The notes below the pieces were generated by a model. That model made no database searches and had not been told where the DNA came from. It saw only the letters and a program-made list of their open reading frames with translations. A stretch of 64,000 nucleotides of DNA from Aphanomyces cochlioides. Its lineage: Eukaryota; Oomycota; Saprolegniomycetes; Saprolegniales; Verrucalvaceae. Position 1 is the stretch's first letter, and the number at the start of each line of letters is the position of its first letter. A program made the translations under genes and the position numbers. Where the stretch lies: positions 620,001-684,000 of the forward strand of contig JAHQRK010000028.1 in the NCBI GenBank assembly GCA_019828595.1, read 5' to 3'. Shown here piece by piece: positions 53,948-64,000 of this stretch.

Positions 53948-55677
53948 CCACTCCGTCCCAAAAAACTTCTTCGTTTCAACTTCGCCACGTCATAAAATTT
54001 GACTGATCAACTCACTTGCGACCATTTTTTAACCAGTAGGAAGCTTGGAATCTCGAGAATCAATTTGATTTATTTAATGACTGCAGTATTGACTTCAGAC
54101 GTTGATATTAAAAAAACAAATTGACTCACACCCAGCAAAATATCGACCACTCACCGGACTTGATTATTGTATAGCTTGACACATTGACACCACCCAATAT
54201 TATAAAAATTAAGAGGCATCTTGTTCTGTCAAAACTAATTCCCGCATAAACTTACCATAATACACTTGCAATGGTGCCAAATAGCAATGCCGATATCCCC
54301 GTTGCGAAGAAAGTCGCAATCCTCTTTGCTCTGAAGTCTGCTTCAAGTGGCACGGTCCTGCCTCGAGGCACCTTCACCCGCATCGCATCACTGTATGGCT
54401 GCCATCGAACTACCGTTGCTACAATCTGGGAAGCCACCAAGAATCACGAGGATGTTCAAGATTCGCTCTCGACATTGACCCCAGAAGACAAGGACGGAGT
54501 GGACGACCCTCGATCCCAAAAGATGTCATTCTTGAAGCTGTGTCCGACGCGCCGCTTGAATCTCGGCAGTCAATTCGAAGCACAGCGCACAAGATCGGCG
54601 TATCCAAATCAACAATACACCGTCGAGTCCAGTCTGGCATTGTTGCCAAGCGTTTTTCGAGCTTGGATCCTGCTCTGACTCCGCTGCACATGCGTTCAAG
54701 GGTAGATTTCTGCCTAAGAAATGTAATGGAATGTATGGAGTCAGACACAGGATTCATGTTTCGAGACTTTGACGACACGATTCATGTCGACGAAAAATGG
54801 TTCAATTTGGACAAGGCTCGTAGAGGCTTCTACGTTGCACCGACTGAGGAATTGCCTAAACGAAGATCTAACAACAAGCAATGCATCGGACGTGTAATGT
54901 TCTTGGACGCCGTGGCACGACCAAGATTCGACCGCCAAAGAAACAAGAATTTCGACGGCAAATTGGGCATCTGGCCCTTTTTCATACAAGTTCCAGCTCA
55001 AAGAAGTTCGAAGAGTCGCCCTGCTGGCACAATTGAAACAAAGCCCGTGAGCGTCGATAGAAAGGCCTACCTGGACATGCTCCTGACAAAGCTTGTGCCG
55101 GCAATCCTTGCGAAATGGCCACGCGATATTAAGCGTATACGCTTGCAACAAGACAACGCGCCACCACATGTGAAGCCTGGTGTGTTGTGGCAAGAAAATG
55201 GTCTGACTCTGGAAGTCGAGTGTCAGCCTCCTCGTAGCCCAGATTTGAATTTGCTGGATCTGGGTTTCCTCACAGCAATTGAGTCGCTGCAGCAAACGAA
55301 AGTGGCAAGGACATACGATGAGCTCATAGTGAATGTGTCGGACTCATATTCTGAGCTTAGCGCCGAAACGCTAGACAATGTGTTCTATTCATGGATGCTG
55401 TGTATGGAGCAAATCATGCTCTGTGGAGGTGGAAATGATTATTCGATTCGCCATATTGGCAAGGCTTATTAGAGACTTGAGACGATGAAAGGATGACTCT
55501 AGTAACTTAAAACGTACGAATTCTCTGCCCCGACTACTTGACTGCTCTCGTGAAGCTGTCGAGGTTGCCCAAACAAGATTGTCTGATTTAGGGTAAATTT
55601 TTAATAAAATTCGTCGTTTTCGTGAGAATTGTCGAATGTTAATCGCTTGAGCGTGGAAGTTTTTCGGGACAGAGTGG
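53948..55677 (+). mobile_element. Tc1/mariner-like transposon B (1730 bp) with TA target duplication
   Basis: Terminal inverted repeats begin CCACTCCGTCCCAAAAAAC (53948), matched at the other end by the complement of CCACTCTGTCCCGAAAAAC (55677), flanked by TA at 53946-53947 and 55678-55679. They share the CxACTCxGTCCC core with element A, so the two belong to related families. Confidence 0.88.
54271..55472 (+). pseudogene. Mariner-like transposase B, DD34D, frameshifted N-terminus
   Basis: The N-terminal frame (54271 onward: VAKKVAILFALKSASSG, HRTTVATIWEATKNHE) gives way near 54475-54490 to a second frame carrying VILEAVSDAPLESRQSIRST and the full catalytic domain to 55472. Catalytic residues are all present: HVDEKWFN, RLQQDNAPPHV and SPDLNLLDLGFL. 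34 residues separate the second and third Asp (DD34D). So the opposite lesion from element A: catalytic core intact, continuity lost by a one-base shift. Confidence 0.85.
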
Positions 55678-56291
55678 TACTTTACTTCATTTCATTCGTG
55701 AGACACTCATTTCGAGTCAAGAAATATTAAATTTCCAGAAACCTTCCAAATATGATATTTTGAACTCAACCAGAAAATATTATGTTATACAGAGTAACAT
55801 TTCATAAGGTAAATTGATGAGCAAAATATGTGGATCGATTTGAAATTCCGTATTCATTAATAGATATACAAAATTATGTAGTATATTAGTTTATATATAT
55901 CAGTTGGCACGTAAATATTCCTGTCTTGGAACTTTCTTGATATTTGGTCAATTACGGATGTATAAAAATTTATCCGGTCGATTCTTTCTCATTTTCAATT
56001 TTTCTTTGTGATGTGCACATGGTCGGTGGTATGCTCTATCGGGCTAGAAGGGTGCGACAGTCCCCTCCATCGCTAGGAGAGGTGCCGCCGTTTGGCCTGC
56101 GCCGCCGAGGATGCGATGGAGAATAGGGAACGCGCACGGAAGTCGTCGACGGCTGAGATGCCTTGAGACCCACCTTTTCGAAGGGCCTTTGTCGATCCCT
56201 GGCAGGAGATTCCTAACGATTTGCACCAAGCTTGTTTTCAAATATGAAAGGTGTTCATTATCCTGTCATTAATCTCATCACATTCATAGAT
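55678..56291. other. Intergenic between transposons
   Basis: AT-rich, then a GC-rich ~120 nt. TATCCGGTCG at 55971-55980 is not followed by a recognised gene. No terminal repeats of the pogo remnant were identified. Confidence 0.35.
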
Positions 56292-57781
56292 CTACTGTAG
56301 CTCATCGTAGTTTTCATCATCGTAAAACAAATCCTTGGATGCATCCACTGCTCGTCCTCGAAGTGCCCCTTCCGTTTCCAGGGCCGTGATGACATCGTTT
56401 GCGTAAACACTTTCCAGTGGCTCCTCTTCTTGGCAAAAGGTACGACCATGAAGAATCTTGCATTTGACAAAGCCGTTGATGATTGTAGTGAGGGGCAAAT
56501 CATCCCATGCTCTGTTGATCCATTCGACAAGATTGAATCGATCTGGAGACTGCAGTTTGAAGCGTGCGCCTTCTTGCTTTCTGCGCTCTATATGCGCTCA
56601 CGAAGAAAATGTACCCAATGCTGTCGAATACGCATCTTGAAGGGCTTCATCCAAGCGACATCAACTGGCTGGCAAATCCAAGTGAATGAAGGTGGTATTT
56701 TCTCCAGCACGATACATAATTCTTTTGCATAGGCCAGAACATCGTCAGTAAAATGTGCGCTGAAGTGGTCCAAGAGGAGAAGGACATAAGGTAAGTTTCT
56801 TCCTTCTCGATTGCCAAAATGATATTTAGAAATTGAATAGTATTGGAACTGTTCCACCACGCTGTTGGGTTTGCGTAAATCCGCGATGGATAGTTGTCAT
56901 GAAGCCACTCAATATCTCGCCACACTTGCTTCCTAAAGCCATTGCGCTCCTTAATGTTTGCCTACACAGTCGACGGTACATTGGATTTTGTTGTCTTCAT
57001 AACTATTAAAGGAGCATACTTGACGCCATCTGTATCTGCCACAACATGACGGAAACGCGTTCTTTCCCCTTTCCAGCTGCCATGACCCATACTGTTTTCT
57101 CACCTTGAGCTGCAAGCGTCTTTTTTGGGAGCATTTCAAAATTGACCGCCGTCTGGTCATCGTTGAAGACCTTGACAATATTGTACTGTTGAATGACTCG
57201 CTTGATATGGGCAGCAAATGCAGTCAGTGCTTCTTGGCCTCGGGCTTCATTCGACTTGCCCGACCTTGTCTTGGCTCGCATGGTCAAAGCCCATCGACGC
57301 TTGAACCCTTCTGCCCACGGCATACTTGCTTTGAACTTGTCCATGGGAATTCCTGCTGCTAATGCGAAGTCTCTGGCTTTGATTTGAAGCATCAAATGGC
57401 TAACGGGAACACCGTCACGTCGTAGTTCCATGACCCATTCAGCGAGCTCCTGCTCTGCATCCTTGCACAGTGTTGTTGCGATGCCGTAAGGACGTAAACG
57501 CGATTTCTTGTTTGAGCTAATTTTGTTAGACGGTCGTAATCCTTTGTCCAACGATATATCTTTTTTCGATTCGACTCGAGAGCTGTTCCATTCATGTGAG
57601 GGAAAAATTCATTCAATGTCAATTGCATCCCGTGCTCCATGAACCATTTGACAATATGGACTCGCTTTGCGATGCTAGCAACATCCATTTTATGCTGTGG
57701 CGGTGAAGGAGACGGAGTGTTCTTGATGTTTGGTCTTCCTGTTGCTTGTTGGTGGCCGTGTCTTGGCATTACTCGAAACAT
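56292..57781 (-). pseudogene. Pogo/Tigger-like (CENPB-HTH + DDE_1) transposase, decayed
   Basis: Minus-strand frames in order: an N-terminal helix-turn-helix part (MDVASIAKRVHIVKWFMEHG), a frame change near 57500, the CENPB-type domain (KDAEQELAEWVMELRRDGVP, MPWAEGFKRRWALT), and the first catalytic Asp in VFNDDQTAVNFEM. Another frame change follows near 57040, then KYAPLIVMKTTKSN and a nonsense TAG at 56969. A third frame change precedes LLLDHFSAHF (second Asp) and ICQPVDVAWMKPFK (third Asp). The tail ends DENYDELQ at 56292. All three Asp survive, but three shifts and one stop make it non-functional. Confidence 0.75.
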
Positions 57782-58018
57782 GGTTGGGTGCTTGCTGCGA
57801 TAATGAGAAGTGAGGGTTGAATTTATTTATTTCCCGCTCGACTGCGATTCCCGCCAAGGTGCATCTTCAAATCTTATACTGACCTTAAATTATTTTTTGC
57901 AGGCTCAAGACATATCAAGGTTTGCTTGTTTTTTGCATACCGTCCATTATAATATTACAGAGGTCGTTATCTGTCTCACGAATGAAATGAAGTAAAGTAC
58001 GCGCTGGGACGACAAATT

Positions 58019-58240
58019 GTGTCGGAGAAGGAGCTCAAGGAACAATTGCGCACACTTCAGACACGACAAGTCGAGCTCCAGAAGCAAGTCCAAGACATGA
58101 AAGACAGAGAGAACGATCTCGAGCGGCAACTTGGCGACTTGGACGGTCAGAAAGTGTCCTGGGCAAAGTGTGTCGCGGGGCTCATCACTGTCGGATGCTC
58201 GCTGGCCTTTGCCTCCAAGTCGAGTGTACACTTTGCCTGA
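58019..58240 (+). CDS. Small coiled-coil tail-anchored protein, 5' end unclear
   Basis: The open frame begins at a GTG, so the true start or a 5' exon is missing. It encodes ~73 residues: a strong coiled coil (SEKELKEQLRTLQTRQVELQ, VQDMKDRENDLERQLGDL), then a hydrophobic helix (CVAGLITVGCSLAFA) and a short tail. The architecture resembles the broken gene at 53041. No family recognised. Confidence 0.45.
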   Translation: MSEKELKEQLRTLQTRQVELQKQVQDMKDRENDLERQLGDLDGQKVSWAKCVAGLITVGCSLAFASKSSVHFA

Positions 58241-58446
58241 TGTTTTCGTGCCGCTATTCCAACATGTTGACAAGCTCCAGGGTTCCTCGTCTCCCTCGGC
58301 GTCAGTCAGCGGTTGCTATGGTGGACTCGAGTCCCGCGGCGCTCTCGATCGTTGTCGCTCTCTAGATGTAGCTGGAGCTTGGAGAGGAACCAAGTCGTGT
58401 AGCATTAGAGTTCACTATGTATAAACTTTAATCGACCAGACGAGAT

Positions 58447-59947
58447 TTACAGATGCATGTTGGACATGCGCTGTCGGGCAACCATGACACCAACGATCGT
58501 CAAAACGACCGTAGCGACACCCGTGATGGCGCCAACGATAACCCACGTCCACATCGACATACCAGCAAACGTGAGGGATCCACCACCGTCGACTACAACG
58601 GTCGAGCCAGGGCCAGAGGACGCTCCGAGGACACGCACTGGGAAGACATTGAGGCCGCAGTTGAGTCCGTCGTCTTGCTTGATGTTAATATATCCCTTCA
58701 GACCCCAATCGGCACCATACGAGTTCTTGAGGATCCAGTAGTTGCCGTCTGCATCACTACTGTCGTAGCCAACAAGGAGAAGGGCGTGGTCAATCATATC
58801 CGAGCTCGTGATGGAGCCACAAGTGTACGAGCCACTCTTGAAGTTCTTGAAGCCATTCTGGGCATTCACGGCGACGGCAAGAGGTCCGTTGACCAGGGCA
58901 CGTTTGAGGAGGACAATCGGGTCCTTCGTTCCGTCTTTGCATGAGTCCTTGTCCAAAGCGGGCACCCAGCCGCTAATGTGAGCGGCGGTCTTATCAATAG
59001 GCAAGACCTCACTGCAGGAAAAGGTCGTGTTGCTGGTGCTGTTGGTCAAGCGGCGGCTGCTACTGGTGGGGGCGACAGGACCAGACGACGTAGAGGAGGA
59101 CTGGTCGACGTACGGCCAATCAATACGAGTGGCCAAGTTTTGGAGCTTGACAGCATCACTCAATGCGATGTGAGTCATGCCACCAGAGCAGCCCTGGTTC
59201 CTCGAGTCCCATCGCATGGACGTCTCGAGCCACTTGGGGATGCTACCAGACTGAGCAAAGCAGTAGTCAAACGTGTTGACTTGGCTGCTAGTACTGCACG
59301 ACAGCAATTGCTGCGACGACAGTGAGACGGGTGTGTTGTTGGTCGCCAAAGACACGGCTGTTTCAATCACATCTGAAGCAGCGAAAGCCCAGCACGAACC
59401 GCACTGCTGTTGACTCTTCACGTCTGCGCACACAGATCTCTGTCTTGGGTTGTTGGTCGTGCACCAGTTGAGGGAGGCAGGGTACGATTCAGTCAATTCT
59501 CGTTTTGGATACGACGCGAGGAGTCGTCGGTGGGCCGCGTTGCCCTGGATATTGAGCAAGACAACATCGAGTGGCTTGCCCAATGTTTTCGGATCTTCGA
59601 AAAGATTGCGCGGATTCACACCCATGCGCATGCTCATTTCGTGGTTCATTTCATCTGCGTGTGTGTAAATCGCTACAAATAGATCAACATATCGCGCTGT
59701 GCTTTCCACGAATACCTTCGACGTAGTCGATGTGGCCTTGCAAGTTGCGCTTGGCGGTCTCATAGTCATCACCACGGTGGTGCGTGACGAGCATTTCATG
59801 GAGCATTCGTTCGCCGTTGACGAGTTTGTCGTTTTTGCCCATCCAGACACATCCTGCGGACGATGTGCATTCTACAAGCGTGCCAAAGCTGTGAGAAGAC
59901 GTGGCAGCGACGGCCGCGGCGAGACTAGACAAGAGGAATCCCTTCAT
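58447..59947 (-). CDS. Papain-family (C1) cysteine protease with C-terminal membrane anchor
   Basis: Exons 59947-59716 and 59672-58447 (43-nt intron, in phase) encode 485 residues. A signal peptide (MKGFLLSSLAAAVAATSSHS) is followed by a propeptide of ~140 residues. The mature enzyme has the oxyanion Gln and catalytic Cys in VKSQQQCGSCWAFA, the disulphide-type GCSGG, catalytic His in DMIDHALLLVGYD, and Asn in YWILKNSYGADWGLKGY. A Ser/Thr-rich insert lies between GCSGG and the His. After the catalytic domain a Gly/Ser linker leads to a transmembrane helix (WVIVGAITGVATVVLTIVGV) and a short cytosolic tail. A secretory-pathway or cell-surface protease is likely. The start at 59947 is chosen because it opens the signal peptide. 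Confidence 0.92.
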
Positions 59948-60017
59948 CCGTCTTGGTCGTCGTCCTCTCAAGAAGGAATATGCTAATCCTCGAACGCTGG
60001 GGATTACAAACTGGCCC

Positions 60018-60027
60018 TATCCGGATA
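60018..60027. promoter_or_regulatory. TATCCGGATA element upstream of the C1 protease
   Basis: A perfect palindrome 71 nt before the protease ATG, with a second half-site ACCCGGATAA at 60084-60093. Confidence 0.55.
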
Positions 60028-60214
60028 ATCTTCCACTGCCGGGCAAGACCCATACAAATGCCAAGTCTATTCCATTCTAGGATACCCGGATAACGCTGTG
60101 ATTTGTGTGATTCAGTATCGATTTTTTTTTCTAAATTTAATCTTTACTCAATGTTTGTATGTCAAACGGTCGAAAATCAATCTAAATAGTTACAACTCTT
60201 AGATACAAGTTTGG

Positions 60215-60335
60215 ATTTAGACTTGGAATTTGTATACTCTGGGTCCAGATGAAAATTTGACTTGAAATTTGTATGCCACCGCACCCACCGTCATGGTGGG
60301 AATTCCAAGTTTGACTTGAAATTTGTATACTTTTG
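60215..60335. repeat. Three short repeats of GACTTGRAATTTGTAT
   Basis: GACTTGGAATTTGTAT (60221), GACTTGAAATTTGTAT (60260) and GACTTGAAATTTGTAT (60315) are spaced by 39 and 55 nt, with a small CCACC...GGTGG hairpin between the last two. Non-coding; function unknown. Confidence 0.6.
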
Positions 60336-60822
60336 ACGTCCAGACCGAATTTGGACTGGAGAGGGAGAGGCATGGCAAAAGAATCTCGACATGGAGTGGT
60401 GTCACACGCCAGGAAGAAGAGTCAGAAGGATGATAATCCATGGCAGGAGCGTCAAAGCAGTGATGGATATCCATTTCTCGATGTTACGCTGACTGCCGAG
60501 AGCACAATTTGCCATTTCAAACACTTGACGACAGACAACGAAAGGCTCTGCAAGGTACAGGAAGAAGGAGCGGACTTGCCAATGTCTACTGTTCGCTGTA
60601 GCCTACATGGCACCCTTCGTGTGCTGAAAGACGTCCAGGATAGTCGTCGAAGAGGCAAGACGCTGCGCATAGCAATGGAAGGATGGAAATGCGACGACGA
60701 ATGTCCACCAGGATAGAGCGTGACCGACCACGTACAGTGGACAGGATTGAAAATTTCGACCGATGGAATGTGGATGACTGGCAAGATGACTCCGAGCACA
60801 TCGCGCCGTGTAGCACGAAGGT

Positions 60823-61138
60823 CTAGCGCAACAAACCATGAAGATAATGGGCTGTGGCTGACGCAAATAGCAGCTCCGCTGTTGTCAGCTCGGTTGATGT
60901 TGATGGGCAAGGCACCATAACCAGCACCTCTTCCTCACCACCGCCACCGGTGGCGACGACGGTGCTGCATGGTGCATCAATCTGCCACTGTCCGGGGATG
61001 ATTCGTGCTAAAGTCCGCTGGATCTCCATGAGCTGAAAGGCGCGACGGCGGTACGCTCTGCCGAGCTGCGTGATGTCTCCATCTCCCTCGCGTATCGCCA
61101 CGACGCCAGCGTCCATGACGATGAACTCCATGGAGTTG
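60823..61138 (-). CDS. Hypothetical protein, possibly one exon of a larger gene
   Basis: From the ATG at 61138 the frame gives ~104 residues: SMEFIVMDAGVVAIREGDGD, LGRAYRRRAFQLMEIQRTLA, then an acidic Gly/Glu stretch, ending FASATAHYLHGLLR. Composition is protein-like, but no family recognised. Downstream minus-strand frames (60452-60910) may hold further exons; the competing plus-strand frame 60333-60716 is not clearly better. It lies tail-close to the channel gene. Confidence 0.35.
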
Positions 61139-61150
61139 GTCATATCGTGT

Positions 61151-63954
61151 TTATAGGTTGAGTTCATGGACGAGTTGAGTCATGTCGTCGGCCATGACCC
61201 AGAGATCAGCAAGTCGCGCGCCGGTGGGGACTTGGAAGAGTTTCTTGTCCGACTGGTGGCGCTGCACGGCCTTGCGTCGTCCTCCCGCAGGTGCGCTCTG
61301 ATGGTGTCCATTCGCCCACTTGAGCGTCGCGCCGCCTTGTTCTCCGGCATGTTCATTGCGCGGCATCGAGTCGAACTGGTCACGGTCGAGGACTTCGATC
61401 GCGGCGGCGGCTTTGGACATTTGATCGCGTCCGCGCTTTCGATGGAGTCCGTCGACGAACGCCTTGCAGACGGTCTGCATGCGCTTGCGGTCCTTCTCCT
61501 GCCGTCCTTCGCGCAGAATGACAAGATCCATCTTGTCCCAGCCATTCTGGACGCGGAACTTGTTGCTCGGGTTCAGTTCCGTCTGGACGAGCGACTTGTG
61601 TGGCTGATAGCCGCAGACGATCTCGTTGGCGAGCTGCGCGCGCTTGACGAGCTGCATGAAGCTCAGCGACGCGTCCTTGGCGCAATATCTCGTCGCGGGG
61701 ACGACATCAAACGCCGCGCCTTTGCCGCTGAGGAGATCATCCAGGATCGGCTTCACCAGTCGATTCTCCGACACCATGGCGAGCATGCGGCTGATCTGCG
61801 CCGCTGAGTCAGTCGCCGCGACAAACTCCATCACTTACCAGCTCGTTTGTCTGGACAAAGTCGCTGCTGTGGCCGATTTGATCGTTCTTCTGGATGGTCT
61901 TTTGCGTGCGCGGATCCAGGACTTCAGCGATGCATGGCGTCTTCCGGTGGCGGCTCTGGAGCTCCGAGACGATCGTCTTGGCGAACAACTTCTTGGCTTT
62001 GGTCTTGTGCTGCTCGATCTCAACGCTGCGGAGCATGAGCACCGTCGCCAAGACGTGGGAGTCGCTCTCGAGGATGTCGGATTCGCGCTTGGCGTCGCAG
62101 AGAACCATGTATGAGTCAAAGTCGCCTAGTTGAATCTGCATGACGTGGCGGCGGACCGCGGTGTTTCCCTGGACATGGACGAATGTCAAATTCCGCAGCG
62201 ATCGGATGTCCAAGCCATCTTCCATGAGCATACTCACGCGGTCGCGAGGTGGTTCCTCATTCAGCATGTACACGACCGTCCCTGGATGCGATAGAGCGTC
62301 CAGCATGCGCAGCATATCTCGGATGTCGCGTCGCCAGCCGCAGATGAGAATTTTCTGCGGCGTGGGGGCAGGATCCGAGATGGTTTCAATGACTCCGTCA
62401 CCGAGTGTGACCTCCGCTGTTGGTTCGACGGGTTTGTACGTGTCGTTGTCTTCGGCGAGAACGAGCAGCGCTTCGTCGGGCTGCATGCGTCGCTGCATGG
62501 GGGGCAAAATGTGCACGCGCCCTTTGACATCCTTGTACCCGATCGGAATCGCATCGGGGAACCGCTCGGCGAGTTGGCCAAAGGTCAACCCGACGCATTG
62601 CGGCCACGTTTCAAAGTAGAATTCGTTCCCAGAGAAGCCGAGGAGCGCGTCGTACACTACAAGTTGCGTCAAGACGCCATTGAGGAGGTTGAACGTACCT
62701 TTGGCGAGGCCAGGGGACCGACTGCACATGACAATCATGCGGCCCATGATGTCATTCGAGACTAAACTCTCCAAGACGGAGCCGCCGACAAGTTCCAGCA
62801 GCGGCTCGTTGTCAATGTCGCTCGTGTCGCCCACGACGTGGCCATTCAACTAGCCAAGAGACGTTCATTCCCCCGAAAATGGAAACGTGCGGTGGAGAAT
62901 CGATTCTACCTCGGACAAACTGTTGATGGCGAGGATCATGCGCAGGAGATTGGCGTCCGAGATGCCAGCGTCGCGGTCGGTGCTCATGATGCAAATACTC
63001 CGCGCCATGTGGGCAGACACCATGTTGAGATCGGCCGTCAAGAGTGGATTGCCCGACCGAAAGATCACGCGGGTTCCCTTCAACGATGTGATCTACAGCG
63101 AGCGATACTTTGAGACGAACTGCGATGCACTCTGACTTGGGAATGGAATGCTGCGGCCATGACTTCGCTGTCCTGCTCGGCTAGTACGACGACGACACCG
63201 CCACGCTCGCTCTCGTTGGCGCTGCAGATTTCTCCGATGTATGGAATCGACTTGTCGGACCACCCGAGCATGAGCTAGAGGAGGCAGAGTCAATTCCCAA
63301 GATCACGGACATGGTGGCGCGGCAGTACCGAATGACCGACTTCGACAACTTGGGTCCGACCGTGCTTGAGTTGATCCATCTTTTCACGAATGGCGTCGAC
63401 GACAAAGGCGACGACGACTGCAAAGTAGATGAACCCGATCAGTGTGAAGAAGAACGCGACGGCTTTTTGGCCCTACAACCTCGAAGGTGACGCGTTCTCG
63501 GGAGATCTTGGTCGAGTACATGAGTTGTCGCGTGGCTTTGCGTCCCCGTGTCTGTCATGTACGTCCAGACGCGCCACACCGACTCAGCGTATCCGTCGTC
63601 GTTGACCATTTCAACGAACGGAGCCAAAGTAGTCGCCACGACGATACACAGCACGACGAGCAGGATGGCTTGGCCTTTGTTGGTCGAGATGAATGTGTCA
63701 ATGAGGTACCAAAGTCGCTGATGCCGTTGTTGCAATGGAGCCGGCGCCAACTCGTCTTCTTTTTCCATGTCCATCTCGTCAAACTCCAAATGAGCCGTGA
63801 GTGCATTCCCAACGCTCGTCTGCCGCGCCGACCCATCGACAGCGTCGCCGACCACCCGCAGCAGACTTGGCATCCTCTCGTCGTTGCAGTTACAGCTGAA
63901 ACGTGCAACCAACTCCCAAAAGCTGACGGCGCACAAGACAATACTGGGCTTCAT
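61151..63954 (-). CDS. CASTOR/POLLUX-type ion channel, six exons
   Basis: A homologue of the plant nuclear-envelope channels CASTOR/POLLUX(DMI1). Exons 63954-63520, 63472-63329, 63274-63137, 63092-62910, 62849-61839 and 61795-61151 (introns 43-60 nt) join in phase to 851 residues. A membrane helix (QAILLVVLCIVVATTLAPFV) leads to the pore region WRVWTYMTDTGTQ, where plant members have a WxxxxDSGNH-type filter. It is followed by VAFFFTLIGFIYFAVVVAFV. RCK-like cytosolic part: LMLGWSDKSIPYIGEI, GGVVVVLAEQDSEVM, LNGHVVGDTSDIDNEPLLEL, KILICGWRRDIRDMLRMLD, and IGHSSDFVQTNELISRMLAM across the last intron. It conducts cations in plants; location here unknown. The start at 63954 is the first in-frame ATG visible; upstream exons may lie beyond the window. 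Confidence 0.9.
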
Positions 63955-64000
63955 GGCGAGGTTGCCAGTGCCATTCCCCTCCCTCAGTACCCCCCACGGC

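Noticed and set aside
61166..61807. 213-codon plus-strand frame
   Set aside because: Antisense of the last exon of the CASTOR/POLLUX channel.
1..64000. CRISPR arrays, bacterial operons, riboswitches, rRNA and tRNA genes
   Set aside because: The window is eukaryotic with spliced genes; no regularly spaced repeat-spacer pattern, tRNA-like cloverleaf with a GGTTCGAATCC-type arm, or rRNA core sequence was recognised by eye.

Overview
This window is eukaryotic nuclear DNA, most likely from a water-mould-type oomycete (Saprolegniales or a relative). The evidence is a very large beta-1,3-glucan synthase carrying an N-terminal KRE6/GH16-like domain, an axonemal outer-arm dynein intermediate chain (so a flagellated stage), intron phases that rebuild continuous proteins through tiny GT-AG introns of 36-60 nt, a tandem array of secreted Ser/Thr-rich surface proteins, and Crypton-, mariner- and pogo-like elements. 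The order-level assignment is inference; no rRNA or tRNA gene was recognised.

Layout. 0-10 kb: glucan synthase (minus, runs off the left edge), a short actin-regulator CAP C-terminal protein (plus), and a PH-RasGAP gene (minus). 10-15 kb: a mobile block with a diverged tandem duplication, a Crypton-like tyrosine recombinase with spliceable introns but a decayed 3' half, and a divergent broken Myb/SANT-like gene. 15-22 kb: METTL6-like tRNA methyltransferase, a DUF1399/GRDP-like protein, a small unknown gene, a truncated PhzF-like protein, a small secreted protein and a BTB/KCTD protein. 22-26 kb: four tandem copies of a secreted, probably GPI-anchored family, three of them broken. 26-42 kb: DNAI2, two paralogous DDHD phospholipases, a coiled-coil protein, a prenylated guanylate-binding GTPase, a GPSMHP-repeat protein and a TPR-TMEM33 membrane protein. 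43-51 kb: a five-exon C2orf69 homologue, a mariner-like element (catalytic residue lost), eIF3a and an ankyrin protein. 52-58 kb: small membrane coiled-coil genes, a second mariner-like element (frameshifted) and a decayed pogo/Tigger-like element. 58-64 kb: a membrane-anchored papain-family protease, an unknown small gene and a CASTOR/POLLUX-type ion channel.

Most genes are unrelated housekeeping or cell-biology genes; there is no single pathway cluster. Several share signalling or membrane themes (RasGAP, GBP GTPase, DDHD lipases, channel, glucan synthase). The most interesting unexplained signal is a palindromic TATCCGGATA element that recurs 36-95 nt upstream of the start codons of at least six unrelated genes and is probably a core-promoter or transcription-factor site. 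A second set of genes instead carries an inverted CCAAT box in a GATTGGCTNAAAT context. The other notable point is a slippery run of seven A's in the RasGAP gene, where the protein reading frame continues only in the -1 frame.
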